This document shows, piece by piece, positions 45,061 through 55,034 of a stretch of DNA of 64,000 nucleotides. Source of the stretch: Antedon mediterranea (Eukaryota; Echinodermata; Crinoidea; Comatulida; Antedonidae); assembly GCF_964355755.1 (NCBI RefSeq), contig NC_092677.1:18196101-18260100 (forward strand). Reading direction: 5' to 3'. Below the pieces are notes generated by a model. The model had not been told where the DNA came from. It saw only the letters and a program-made list of their open reading frames with translations, and searched no databases. Within the stretch, counting starts at the first letter, position 1. Every line of letters begins with the position of its first letter. The translations under genes and the position numbers were made by a program.

Positions 45061-45097
45061 CTAGATGGTACGCGAGCGAAGCGAGCGTACCATCTAG
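45061..45097. repeat. Helitron-like terminal hairpin
   Basis: CTAGATGGTACGC (45,061-45,073) pairs with GCGTACCATCTAG (45,085-45,097) around GAGCGAAGCGA. The same loop text, GAGCGAAGCGA, occurs at 48,661 in the hAT-like element. Confidence 0.85.
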
Positions 45098-45422
45098 TAA
45101 TAATAATTATGTAATTTCTCATTTAATAAAATGTACCAGTTATAATAACAAGTTACTGTAATAAAACTGACGAATCCAAGTATCAATACAAAAAAAATAC
45201 GACAGGAGCTTGTGTTAAAATATTACATTTTTTATCATTATTAAGAAACGGTACATTAATCATAATTTAAAAACAAACAACGGGTATATTCTTTTAGATT
45301 TGAATGAAAATTCTGCAATTGCAAATGATCAACAACTGAAACGATGACAATAATAAATGTGGTTATCTTACAACGAAAATATACTATTTTCAAAAGTACG
45401 ATAAACAAGAGAAAGCACTCAC
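45098..45422. other. No supported gene
   Basis: AT-rich. From about 45,385 the sequence matches the intron beside LRR exon B (AAGTACGATAAACAAGAGAA). Confidence 0.5.
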
Positions 45423-45494
45423 AGTTCTGTCAATGATATCAAATCATCAAAGACATGTGCTGGTAATGTTACTATTTGGTTACTGGACAACCAT
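45423..45494 (-). CDS. LRR exon D (72 bp, minus strand)
   Basis: Acceptor GGTTTTCAG, donor GTGAGT. It encodes one LRR (SNQIVTLPAHVFDDLISL) with the same phase-2 borders as the other minus-strand LRR exons. Similarity to exon B continues into both introns (about 45,385-45,620 against 15,925-16,150), so an exon with its flanks was duplicated. Differences at codon third positions as well as at residues suggest an old copy. Confidence 0.7.
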
Positions 45495-45755
45495 CTGAAA
45501 ACCGTTAAAAAAAAATTTAGTGTATAGTATGCCTACCAAGGGAAAGTACGATCAAGAATTATTTATTTTTATTAATTTCGGAAATACGACAACAACAAAC
45601 AACAACAGCAAATAGCTATATTGTGCAAAAAGGCCTAAAAGTATAAAGCCAGTGTTAGAGTAACATTTTGGTTGAATGACAACATAGCTTAACCCTAATA
45701 CAATTTTCTGCGGAACAAACGACTTTGACCTAAAAAAAATTCTGACGAATATTAA

Positions 45756-46293
45756 AGATGTATTGTCCCTTTGACTAATTAAAAAAAAAAAAAAAAAAAA
45801 GATTTCGAAAAAAAGTTTGTCATTTTGAAGTATCACAATAGTTATTAACTTTCACCAAAAATTAATAAATAAAAAAAAAAATTTAACTGAAATACAGACA
45901 TTTTTTGTTAAAAAAATAACTTTGACTTCCAGTCAAAGTTTTCGATCAAAACATATCTCATAATGCAACGCGCTTGTTTGGCTACTCTGTATGCATAAAT
46001 CATATAACTTCTTCGCAACCTGTGTGAAAACACCTTCTCAACCATGACGAGTTGTAAACAATCCTAATTACCATCATGCATAATGCATACTCATGGTTTG
46101 AAATCTTTGTTTACTTTCGTTCATGACGATGAAATGTAATCAAATTAATTTACCTGTTAATTACGTAAAATTGTTGTTTTGGCTTGAATTTTCGATTTAA
46201 AGTGAATAAATTTAATATTACTTTGATATGGCCAATTTAAATTTAGAATATTTTGACCTTCATTTTTTTTGTGTGTCAAGGGACAATACATCT
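45756..46293. mobile_element. TTAA-flanked MITE (piggyBac-like)
   Basis: The ends AGATGTATTGTCCCTTTGAC and GTCAAGGGACAATACATCT are inverted, and TTAA flanks both (45,752-45,755 and 46,294-46,297). TTAA target duplication is diagnostic of piggyBac-type insertion; the terminal bases are not the usual CCC, so the superfamily is inferred from the target only. It has a poly(A) run near the left end and no transposase. A single end of the same family is at 20,375-20,392. Confidence 0.75.
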
Positions 46294-46508
46294 TTAAAAA
46301 ATGACAAAATTAAAAGTAATTAATATACCTCAGATTTATGAATAATGACATCAATTTTCGATAATTATTATTAAATAATTAAATTTCAATGTTATAGAAA
46401 TCAAAATGTATTAAAAACTTGTGTGGTGTGATGTTTGATAGCTCTTTAAATATGTCCTCTTAAGTAACTGCTTTATGCACGTCATTTAATTACCAATTAC
46501 CGTAACTT

Positions 46509-46900
46509 GTGACTGTGCTAACTCGCTCTTGCTTGGTGCCCGCAAAGTTGCAGCGATTGCAGAACAAGGCGACGCGGCTGGTCTTTGCGTTTGGGTGGGG
46601 TCAGCCCTCGGATACTTTACTGACATTGGCTTCATATAAAAAAAGAATTTTGTACAAAATTATTCTTTTTGTTTATAAATGTATTTACTCTGTTGTTCCT
46701 TTGTACCTTTTTAATTTAATTAAGTTTAACCGTGATCAGCTTTCATTTAATTACAGGTGTCGACTTTGCTCGACTTTTCATTCCACGATCTAATCGGAAA
46801 GCTGGTGACAATGCTTTTTCTGTCACTGCTCCGCTCGATTCTATTTAAACGTCAACTTAAAACTTTTATATTTAATTAATTACTAGTATTGTTAGGCGTC
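46509..46900 (+). mobile_element. LINE C-terminal fragment (Jockey/CR1 group)
   Basis: The frame reads KLQRLQNKATRLVF, LLTLASYKKRILYKIILFVY and VPLYLFNLI, the conserved end of the reverse-transcriptase polyprotein in many non-LTR elements (known pattern: LQ...RA.RL, R..+K..+..YK, P.YL..L). A frameshift near 46,790 moves the last part (ESW, LKLLYLIN) to another frame. 5'-truncated. Confidence 0.65.
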
Positions 46901-47044
46901 TGTTCTTTGTCGGGCGCCATATAAAATCTTTTATAGAATAGAAAATAAAAAAGTTCAAATAAAAAAAATGTATAGCATGGTATAAATGTCGATCTCGAGT
47001 AAAGACCAGCTGAGAGGTTAATTGATGCTATGTTTTCGTCAATG

Positions 47045-47390
47045 ACAGACATGTGAAGTTTGAAAATCAAAATGACTGCCATAACATTTTTCCTAATATC
47101 TCAGCTTCTACATCATATGAACGTGATTTTGGTGGAAAAGTATATGTTTTGAAGGTCAAGGAGTCCAAATACAGTATTTTAAAGTTCACCTAATGGCCGC
47201 CAATTTGTTTTTCAAAATGGCTGCCATAATATTTACAGATTTTTTCTCATACCTCAGCTTCTACATCGTGTATGGAAGTGATTTTGGTGGCAAAGTGTAC
47301 GTTTTGAAGGTCAAGAAATCTAAATACAATTTTTTTTACAAGTTCACTCAATGGCCACCATTTTGATTGTCAAAATGGCCATCATAAACT
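47045..47390. repeat. 152-bp tandem repeat, about 2.3 copies
   Basis: CTCAGCTTCTACATC appears at 47,099 and 47,251, with GATTTTGGTGG, TTTTGAAGGTCAAG and AAAATGGC(T/C)GCCAT at the same offsets; a partial third unit follows. Non-coding. Confidence 0.8.
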
Positions 47391-47746
47391 AATTTATGAG
47401 CTACTATGATTATGATTATCTAAGTCTATGTTTTGAAGGTTACAGAATAAAAAAAATTTCAGCTTTTGAAATACAGTTGGAAAGTGATGACGAAAATACA
47501 GTTGGAAAGTGATGACGATAATACGTCAATATGTTGGTGATAATATGGGAACCACAATGATTATGACCCCAGGAGGAACTGTACATAAGAAGATATCAGA
47601 GATGTACTGTAACTATATCATTCGCGTGAAGAACCTAAACAATAAAATATTCTTAAAAAGTTCGTTAGACCTAGACATTTTCCAAATCCTAAAGATATGG
47701 CCAACTTTTAGTTAAGCATATTCCAATCAAATATATTATTGATAAA
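47391..47746 (+). other. Unrecognised ORF 47,509-47,715 beside LTR element
   Basis: Sixty-eight codons including VGDNMGTTMIMTPGGTVHKK and SSLDLDIFQILKIWPTF. The wording is protein-like but I do not recognise a family. A short frame on the other side of the LTR element (54,770-54,909) also reads smoothly; both may be remnants of the sequence the retrotransposon landed in. Confidence 0.25.
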
Positions 47747-47884
47747 TGTGATGGGTTTGTCACACGGAAGTGAGCCCTCTAGAGTAAAAGAGGGGGGGGG
47801 GGATGAATAAAGATGGACGACAACTACAACGTGTTTTGTTATATTCTTATTGTTGGTTTCAGCCTAACGAGCGAGCCCGTAACA
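47747..47884 (+). repeat. 5' LTR (138 bp)
   Basis: Starts TGTGATGGGTTTGTCACACG, contains a long G run, ends GAGCCCGTAACA. It is followed by AATTGGAGGGTCATCCGAG, which includes the TGG start expected of a tRNA primer-binding site. Confidence 0.9.
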
Positions 47885-48236
47885 AATTGGAGGGTCATCC
47901 GAGAACAAAGTACGGAATTGTAGTTGTAGATCGAACTGATGGTAATTTTAGTTACTTATTCTAAGCTGGTTTTAGGTTTAGAGGCGTTTTATAACGAACG
48001 AGGTTTGGCGGTCGTCGAGCCAGTACACTGTGTTGTTGTTTTAGGCTTGTGTAGGCTTGCCTATGATAGTAGAAGTCGGTTTGGCTTTGATTTTAGGGGT
48101 CTAGTTATTGAGACCACGGCGCACGGTAGGTTTAATACTGTGTGGGTTTGGCAGGTAATTTATTACTGGTGCCTTAATTATCGTCATATTGGTTATTTTA
48201 ACCTGTGTTTTTGTTTGTTTGTTTCGAATAGAAACT

Positions 48237-48599
48237 ATGTCGGAAAGTGATTTTGACGAGGAATTTTTGGATAGCATGTCCATTGAGGTGGTAGCTCAGC
48301 TATCAGAGGAACGTTTGCGACTCCTAGGTACTAGGGTTGGAGCATCTATAAATGATTCCATGAATAAATATGACTTGATAAATGTGATTGAAAATCATGT
48401 TGGTTTAATTACTCATGAATCCGTAAAAACTGCGGGGAATGAGGTCGAGTTGGCTAGAATTGAGTTGGAACGTGAAAAATTAATTTTTGAAAGAAGAAAA
48501 ATAGAGATGCAAAGGAAAATGGAAAAAGAAAAACATGAATTTGAGTTAAGAAAATTAGAATTAGCTAACCAAATGGGTCACACCACACGGGTTTCTACA
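48237..48599 (+). CDS. gag N-terminal part
   Basis: ATG at 48,237 opens MSESDFDEEFLDSMSIE. Residues 75-115 are rich in Glu, Lys and Arg (ELEREKLIFERRKIEMQRK) and likely form a coiled coil that helps particle assembly. The frame is interrupted at 48,600 by the hAT-like element. Insert plus duplicated target is 1,596 bp, a multiple of three, so the downstream gag is in the same frame. The 352-bp leader before it has no clear gene. Confidence 0.8.
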
Positions 48600-50187
48600 C
48601 AGGGGTGGCGCCAGGATCTTCCCGACGCGGGGGCTACATTCCCCGACGAGGGGCTATGCGAGCGAAGCGAGCATCACTAGGCTGGGGGCCAGGGGGGCCG
48701 CCAAGGGCCCCCGGTGGGGGTCCAGAGGGGGGGGGGGGGTCCAGGGGCGAAGCCCCCGGAAGCAACGCGTTCTAGCGTCATTTGAGGTCATTTTAATCAG
48801 ATTTAGGGTAGCCATTTTTTCCATTTTTTATAATGCATAAATAAAATACTGCGTGCAAAAAAACGATGCGCGATGAGTGTTTCAATCTATATTTTTCAAT
48901 TTAAAAAATAAAAGTTCAAAGAAAATTTAGAAAAATAGAGTTGGAGGTCCCGGAAATTGGACTTATTATACTTCAAAACATGAAACAAAATATATAAGTC
49001 CCTATCAAGGTTGTGACTGAGCTAAGAAATGTTTGAAAAATAGAGATGTTAGGTCCCGGAAAATGCACTTCTTGTACTTCGAAATATGACCAGCTTTATT
49101 GTTGGGGCTGAGCTAAGAAACTGTTTAAAACTAGAGCTGCAGGTCTTCAAAAAATTGCATTTTATACTTCTGAAACATCAGGCCTAGAGGCTTAAAAAAC
49201 GCAAGCGTAGACCTTTTTCAGTCGGGGAAATAAGTTTATTCCTCCCAAGTGTATGCGTGCGTACCATCTGGACTTCCGAGTGGTGAGAAATTCATGACAT
49301 ACAGGACATTGAAAATGTAATAACTTAGCTATATAATAAGATGTTGGCTAAGCGAAAATGGCATGTTTTTTTGTTTAGTAATGGATGAAAAATTTATTTT
49401 AGGTGCCCCACGGTACAGAAATTCATAAATTGAATGGAAAATAAACTGAAACTGAAACTGACAAAGAATGTTACTTGTAAATTAAAAAGATTGGTGAACA
49501 TACGTTTTTGCTGTAGTACGACGTAACCGTCAGTAAACTTCGCGTTGAACGATTCGTACAAAGGGATACCGCCAGACAAGTGAGAACCTAGCTATTGTTT
49601 AGTAGTAAGTTAGATCGCTGGCAATAATGAGTGCATATAAAGTGCATAATATCACTCTGACGTACTCTCTCACGGTCAATGAAACGTCGCGGTTTTCTAG
49701 GCGCTGAAGCTAGCTACGAAGTGAACGCGAACGCCTTTTACTGTATATTATATTCCCCGACAAAAAGTACCCGTGTTTCCTTCGGTAACCGTCGGTAAAC
49801 TTCGCCTGGAAAATAACTACATTACACATTTTTGGTCCCTGGATGGAACTTGATATCACGCGTCTCGACCCAACGTTGAACGATTCGTACAAAAGGATAC
49901 CGCCAGACAAGTGCGTACCTAGCTAATGTTTAGTAGTAAATTAGATCGCTGGCAATAAATGAATGCATAAAAGTGCATAATAGCCCTCTGACGTACTCTC
50001 ACGGTCAATGGAACGTCGTGGTTTTCTAGGCGCTGAAGCTATATGAAGTGAACGCGAACGTTTTTTACTGTATATTATATTCCCCGACAAAAAGTACCCG
50101 TGTTCCCCGACATGGGGGGGGGGGGGGGCTAGACTCCCCGACGAGGGGGCTAGAGCCCCCGTAGCCCCCCCGCTGGCGCCACCACTG
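48600..50187. mobile_element. hAT-like non-autonomous DNA transposon in gag
   Basis: TTTCTACA is repeated exactly on both sides (48,592-48,599; 50,188-50,195), an 8-bp target duplication. The ends CAGGGGTGGCGCCAG and CTGGCGCCACCACTG are inverted, matching the known hAT form CAGNGGTGGCGCCA. The left part is G/C-rich with GGGGGCTA and GGGGCGAAGCCCCC words, the right part ends with similar words inverted. No transposase frame. It is younger than the retrotransposon it interrupts. Confidence 0.9.
49505..50104. repeat. 327-bp direct duplication inside hAT-like element
   Basis: TTGAACGATTCGTACAAA, GGATACCGCCAGACAAGTG, TTAGATCGCTGGCAATAA, TTTTCTAGGCGCTGAAGCT and TTCCCCGACAAAAAGTACCC each occur twice, 327 bp apart. 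Minus frames at 49,394 and 49,710 that share a start (MSGGI.LYESFN) arise from this duplication. Confidence 0.85.
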
Positions 50188-50195
50188 TTTCTACA

Positions 50196-53081
50196 CCTAA
50201 TGATTCAGAGATTACTCAGAATATTAAATGGGTTCCCAAGTTTAATGAGGACGAGGTAGAGACATATTTTTTAGCTTTTGAGAAAATTGCTAATAGATTA
50301 AAGTGGCCTGCTAGACACTGGACTGTGTTGTTACAAACTGCTCTTGTGGGTAAAGCCCAAGAGGTATTTTCTGCATTGGCTGATGATCAATGTGAAAGCT
50401 ATGATGCGGTCAAAACTGCTGTTTTGTCAGCTTATGAGTTAGTTCCAGAGGCGTATCGTCAGAAATTTAGGAACTTAGGTAAACCTTATGATCAAACGTT
50501 TACAGAATTTGCACGTAAGAAGCAGATTCTTTTTGATAGATGGTGTAGTTCGGAAGGAGTAAACGGTGAATTTGGAAAGCTTCGTGAGCTTATGTTAGTT
50601 GAGGAGTTTAAATCTTGTTCCCCTACTGAAGTTCGTACACATCTAGAGGAGCAGAAAGTGGATAATTTAATGAAAGCGGCTTCTGTTGCCGATAATTATG
50701 TGCTCACGCACAAGGTGGTGGATACCAAATCGGTTTCAAAATTTGTTGATGATTCTAAGGTCCAAAGTCAGAAAACTACAGTCAATAGTAGTAGTAAATT
50801 TGTCAGAACTTGTTTTTACTGCAAGAAAAAGGGTCATATAAAGGCAGATTGCTGGTTGTTTCAAAGCAAAGCTAAAGGGGATAATAAGAAACCCCAATCA
50901 CTTCCAAACACGTTAGTAAATACAGTCCCGTTGAAAGTGACAGAGAGTCATGACGTTGATGAAAGTGAGAAGTTGATCCAATCTTCAGGTCCGGAAAAAG
51001 TGCGAAAGCTATTTAAGCCTTTCCTCTCTACTGGTTCTGTAGCATTGATCAACGATGTGAATCTGAGTAAAGTTCGTGTCTTAAGAGACACAGGGGCGTC
51101 ACAATCCCTGATAATAGAATCGGCATTGTCATTTTCAAAAGAGTCTTCTGCTGGAGCAAGTGTGCTCATTCAAGGTGTTGAAGGGGGTTATAAAGAAGTC
51201 CCACTTCATGTAATTCGGATTGAAACAGATATTGTTAGCAGAGATTTTGTTGTCGGTGTCGTTCCGAGTCTTCTAATATGGGGTGTCACACTCCTTTTGG
51301 GGAATGATTTGGCCGGAGACAGAGTGTCAGTAGAACCGGTTGTGTGCAAAAGTCCTGTTGAAGACGAAAGCACGGTGTGTTTAGAGAAAGAATTATCACA
51401 TGTGTTTCCATCATGTGCGGTGACGCGATCTATGGCAAATAAAACCATAGATGAGGATGAGAGTATTGACTTATGTGATAGTTTTTACGGAGAAATTACA
51501 GATCGCGTTTCCCAAGAGGCTGTCTGCTCAGGTCCCGAGTCACACACTTCCCAGGCTGAACAACAGCACCCAAAAGTGTGTGATTTCGGTCCGACAGTTC
51601 TCAATCGGTCTAGGTTAGTGGAAGAGCAGAGTAAAGATCCTGATTTGGTGTCATTTGGTCAGCAAGCTCTTTCTGTAGAGGAAATGTCTATTGTTCCTGT
51701 TTGTTATTATATAAAGGATGGCATACTTATGCGTAAGTGGAGGCCACCAGATATTCCAAGTAGTGATGTTTGGAATGAGATTCACCAGATAGTTATTCCT
51801 AGTGGATACCGTCAGGATATTATTGGTATTGCGCATGATGATCCTCTTTCAGGTCATTTAGGTGTCAATAAAACGGTAGACAAGATTCTCAGGCATTTCT
51901 TTTGGCCAGGTCTTAGAAAAGATGTGTCTAACTATTGTAAATCCTGTCATGCGTGTCAGGTAGTGGGGAAGCCTAATCAAAAGGTTCCAGTAGCCCCACT
52001 TAAGCCTATTCCTGCATTCGGTGAACCATTTTCAAGAGTTATTGTTGATTGTGTGGGACCATTACCACGTACTAAAAATGGAAATGAGTATCTATTAACA
52101 ATAATGTGTGCATCAAGTAGGTTTCCAGAAGCGATTCCTCTTAGGCGTATTACAGCTAAGAATGTTGTTAAAGCATTGGTGAAATTCTTTACATGGGTAG
52201 GATTGCCTAAAGCTGTTCAGTCCGATCAAGGATCAAACTTCATGTCAAAGATATTTAAACAAGTCTTAGAGCAGTTAGGTGTTGCCCATATAAGTTCAAG
52301 TGCTTACCATCCACAGTCTCAAGGGGCACTTGAGAGATTTCATCAAACACTTAAGAATATGATTAAAACCTATTGTTTTCAATGTGAAAAGGAATGGGAT
52401 GAGGGAGTTCCATTATTGTTATTTGCTGTTCGTGAAACAGTGCAAGAGTCCTTAGGGTTTAGCCCATTTGAGTTGGTGTATGGTCATTCGGTCCGAGGCC
52501 CTCTTAAAATAGTCCAAGAAAGGCTGTTAGGGAATGCAGAAGAGTCTGTATCGATACTAGATTATGTGTCTGAATTTCGTGATCGATTAAATCGTGCTCG
52601 TGAGATGGCTAGAAAGAATCTTGTGAAGGCTCAGGGTAAAATGAAGAGATTGTTTGATAGGAAATCAGAAAAGAGAAGCTTTAGTTCAGGTGATGAAGTG
52701 TTAGTTATGTTGCCTCTTCCCAGTCAACCATTATCTGCAAGATTTGCTGGTCCTTACAAAGTATTAGAAAGAGTAGGAGAAGTTGACTATGTGTTAGATA
52801 CTCCAGATAGGCGTAAGAAGAAGCGACTGTGTCATATAAACATGTTGAAACCATACACAGCGAGAAATAATAGTGATACCTGTACATCAACACCAGTTAC
52901 GTGTGTTGTTGAAGAGAATTCTGAAGAGTTTGGGGATCCTGATACATGTGTTAAGTTCAGTAATTCAGATGTTCTTGCAAACATTGAAGAGAAAGTTGGT
53001 CATTTATCTCGTGATCGTAAGGTTGAAATTGTTGTTGTTGTTTTCAGATGTTCCAGGTCGAACGAACTTAGTGGAGCATGA
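50196..53081 (+). CDS. gag C-terminal part, protease and integrase
   Basis: Continues gag: a helical capsid-like region (KWVPKFNEDEVETYF, then KAQEVFSALADDQ, LELRELM-like) followed by one zinc knuckle CFYCKKKGHIKADC (50,811-50,852). Protease motif LRDTGASQSL (about 51,082). Integrase zinc domain GHLGVNKTVDKIL...CKSCHAC; catalytic Asp at 52,047 (VDCVGPLP), Asp at 52,224 (SDQGSNF) and Glu at 52,332 (GALERFH), with 35 residues between the last two. Then a GPY/F module (AGPYKVLERVGEVDYVL). The frame ends at 53,081, just past a (GTT)n run where reverse-transcriptase sequence begins in another frame. Confidence 0.9.
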   Translation, partial: PNDSEITQNIKWVPKFNEDEVETYFLAFEKIANRLKWPARHWTVLLQTALVGKAQEVFSALADDQCESYDAVKTAVLSAYELVPEAYRQKFRNLGKPYDQTFTEFARKKQILFDRWCSSEGVNGEFGKLRELMLVEEFKSCSPTEVRTHLEEQKVDNLMKAASVADNYVLTHKVVDTKSVSKFVDDSKVQSQKTTVNSSSKFVRTCFYCKKKGHIKADCWLFQSKAKGDNKKPQSLPNTLVNTVPLKVTESHDVDESEKLIQSSGPEKVRKLFKPFLSTGSVALINDVNLSKVRVLRDTGASQSLIIESALSFSKESSAGASVLIQGVEGGYKEVPLHVIRIETDIVSRDFVVGVVPSLLIWGVTLLLGNDLAGDRVSVEPVVCKSPVEDESTVCLEKELSHVFPSCAVTRSMANKTIDEDESIDLCDSFYGEITDRVSQEAVCSGPESHTSQAEQQHPKVCDFGPTVLNRSRLVEEQSKDPDLVSFGQQALSVEEMSIVPVCYYIKDGILMRKWRPPDIPSSDVWNEIHQIVIPSGYRQDIIGIAHDDPLSGHLGVNKTVDKILRHFFWPGLRKDVSNYCKSCHACQVVGKPNQKVPVAPLKPIPAFGEPFSRVIVDCVGPLPRTKNGNEYLLTIMCASSRFPEAIPLRRITAKNVVKALVKFFTWVGLPKAVQSDQGSNFMSKIFKQVLEQLGVAHISSSAYHPQSQGALERFHQTLKNMIKTYCFQCEKEWDEGVPLLLFAVRETVQESLGFSPFELVYGHSVRGPLKIVQERLLGNAEESVSILDYVSEFRDRLNRAREMARKNLVKAQGKMKRLFDRKSEKRSFSSGDEVLVMLPLPSQPLSARFAGPYKVLERVGEVDYVLDTPDRRKKKRLCHINMLKPYTARNNSDTCTSTPVTCVVEENSEEFGDPDTCVKFSNSDVLANIEEKVGHLSRDRKVEIVVVVFRCSRSNELSGA

Positions 53082-54357
53082 CGTTAAGACAGCTGATTGT
53101 TCACCAATAAAACAAAATCCATATAGAGCAAATCCGTTCAAGATGAAGATATTACAAAATGAGATTGATTACATGATTAAGAATGATATAATCGAGCCTA
53201 GTTGCAGTGCTTGGAGTTCTCCATGTATATTAGTTCCGAAGCCAGATAAATCCTATCGTTTTTGTACTGATTATCGGAAGGTTAATGCTAAATCTACTAC
53301 AGATTCATATCCCATACCGAGGATAGACGACTGTATTGATCGTGTGGGTAGTGCTAAGTTTGTCAGTAAATTTGATCTTCTAAAGGGTTACTGGCAAATT
53401 CCTTTAACAGAGAGTGCGAAAGAAGTGTCAGCTTTTGTAACTCCTATGGGTCTATATCAGTATAAGGTCATGCCTTTCGGTTTAAAGAATGCACCAGCCA
53501 CGTTCCAGAGATTGGTTAATGGTATAATTTCAGGGTTGGAGGGCTGTGAAGCTTATATAGACGATTTTGTTGTTTATAGTGATACATGGGATGTCCATGT
53601 GCAGAGAATTAAGGCATTGTTTGACAGGTTGACAGCTGCAAAGTTGACAGTAAATTTGGTGAAAAGCGAGTTTTCCTGTGCAGAAATTGTGTTCTTAGGT
53701 CATAAAGTTGGTTGCGGAAAAGTGAAACCATTAAGTGCTAAGATTAAGGCAGTCTGTGATTTCCCAGTTCCAAAGAGTAAGCAGGAGTTAATGCGGTTCC
53801 TGGGAATGGCTGGGTTTTATCGACGTTTTTGCAGAAGTTTCTCAACGCTTGTAGCTCCATTAACGAATCTGCTGAAAAAGAATGCGAGCTTTGTGTGGTT
53901 GGAGGAATGCAATAATGCGTTCATTAAAGTTAAAGCGATGTTATCAAACGAACCGGTGTTGATGGCTCCACGATTTGATAAACAGTTCTCGTTAATGATT
54001 GATGCCAGTGATGTTGGTTCTGGTGCTGTGTTGGCGCAAACAGACGAGAATGGTGTTGACAAGCCTGTGTGTTTCTACTCGAGACAATTCAACCAGCATG
54101 AGAAACGTTATTCTACTGTTGAGAAGGAGACATTGGCTTTGATGTCAGCGTTAAAGCACTTTGAAGTGTATCTTGGATCTACTCCGTTTCCAATTGTAGT
54201 TTGGACTGACCACAACCCATTAACTTTCTTGGCAAGAATGAAGGACAAGAATTAACGCTTGTTGAGATGGAGTTTAGCAGTTCAAGAAATGAATCTGGAA
54301 ATTCATCATATCAGAGGAAAAGACAATTTTGTAGCTGACGCTTTGTCAAGAGTTTAG
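53046..54357 (+). CDS. Reverse transcriptase-RNase H
   Basis: Frame +1 relative to the integrase frame. Motifs: WSSPCILVPKPDKSYRFCTD, KFDLLKGYWQIPL, MPFGLKNAPATFQ, catalytic YIDD (53,554-53,565), FLGHKVG, then the connection region. RNase H shows MIDASDVGSGAVLAQ, VEKETLAL and WTDHNPL. A TAA at 54,253-54,255 interrupts; the remaining RNase H text (DNFVADALSRV) follows in the same frame to a TAG at 54,355. The frame change near 53,025-53,045 could be a slip in the GTT microsatellite or a programmed +1 shift; one copy cannot decide. Confidence 0.85.
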
Positions 54358-54620
54358 ATAAAACATGCATGAAATGATTTTAAAAGTTTTGTTGATTTTA
54401 AAAGTGTTTATTTAAATATAATATGTTAGTTGTGATAGAGTGATGCATTAATGGCATACACGGATTTAAAGTAATTAGAACTTGTGAAATTTTAAAGAAG
54501 CAGTTGAAGTAAATTCATATCAACGACCTGTTAAAATAACTACTGTATAAGGAAAGATTTAAGATGTTATAGTAAACAGTTATAAGTTTAATCATATCAA
54601 ACTTTCTTTAAGTGGGGGTG

Positions 54621-54757
54621 TGTGATGGGTTTGTCATACGGAAGTGAGCCCTCTAGAGTAAAAGAGGGGGGGGGGGTGAATAAAGATGGACGACAACTAC
54701 AACGTGTTTTGTTATATTCTTATTGTTGGTTTCAGCCTAACGAGCGAGCCCGTAACA
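54621..54757 (+). repeat. 3' LTR (137 bp)
   Basis: Same TG...CA ends as the 5' LTR. Visible differences are one C/T change, the length of the G run and one adjoining base. It is preceded by the purine-rich AAGTGGGGG. Confidence 0.9.
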
Positions 54758-55034
54758 TAAAGCATGTAAAGATATTTAAAGCAACATTATTATTATGTGA
54801 CTTAAGCGATGGAATACCTAATACACTGGGAACACTACTTCACCCTAACTGGTCTGGATTTATGCACATATATCATGCGAAAACTGAACAAATCGACGAT
54901 AGTTCTTGACGATCATTCTTAATTATCTAAATAACATGTTAACAGTTTATACAACGGTACACTTTGAAAATGTATATCTAGCTGCTCATCTACCAGTCAT
55001 AATAATCAGACTCGGAGGAGTTGATCTTTTCAGA
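54758..55034 (+). other. ORF-like remnant after LTR element
   Basis: The frame to 54,909 reads LLLCDLSDGIPNTLGTLLHP then NWSGFMHIYHAKTEQIDDSS before TGA. It is protein-like in composition but unidentified. Its start is lost because the apparent upstream part is LTR sequence. Confidence 0.25.

Larger units (their letters stand above)
43562..45097. mobile_element. Helitron-like non-autonomous element
   Basis: The left end is TCTATATATAAATTTACGTA preceded by A; the right end is a 13-bp perfect hairpin finishing CTAG and followed by T. TC at the 5' end, a subterminal hairpin, CTRR at the 3' end and an A/T insertion site without target duplication are the known signature of Helitrons. Internal text is shared with 17.58 and 18.6-18.9 kb. 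No Rep/helicase is encoded, so it would depend on another element. The hairpin here is unusually close to the end. Confidence 0.6.
47747..54757 (+). mobile_element. Gmr1-type Ty3/gypsy LTR retrotransposon (INT before RT)
   Basis: Two 137-138-bp LTRs, flanked by TAAA on both sides (47,743-47,746; 54,758-54,761), enclose gag, zinc knuckle, protease, integrase, reverse transcriptase and RNase H in that order. Placing integrase ahead of reverse transcriptase is the Ty1/copia arrangement, but the integrase has a GPY/F module and the reverse transcriptase is Ty3/gypsy-like; this combination defines Gmr1-like elements. The LTRs differ at only a few positions, so the insertion is recent. Breaks: a hAT-like element in gag, a frame change between integrase and reverse transcriptase, and one stop near the end of RNase H. 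Confidence 0.9.

Noticed and set aside
47747-47770. Alternative 5-bp target duplication ATAAA for the Gmr1-type element
   Set aside because: The extra A on the right side is the last base of the LTR (ends ...CA). TAAA (4 bp) is the duplication consistent with TG...CA ends.
52873-53045. N-terminal part of the second pol frame starting at an ATG at 52,873
   Set aside because: This stretch is the integrase tail read in another frame (Leu/Ile-rich nonsense); genuine reverse-transcriptase sequence begins only after the GTT run.
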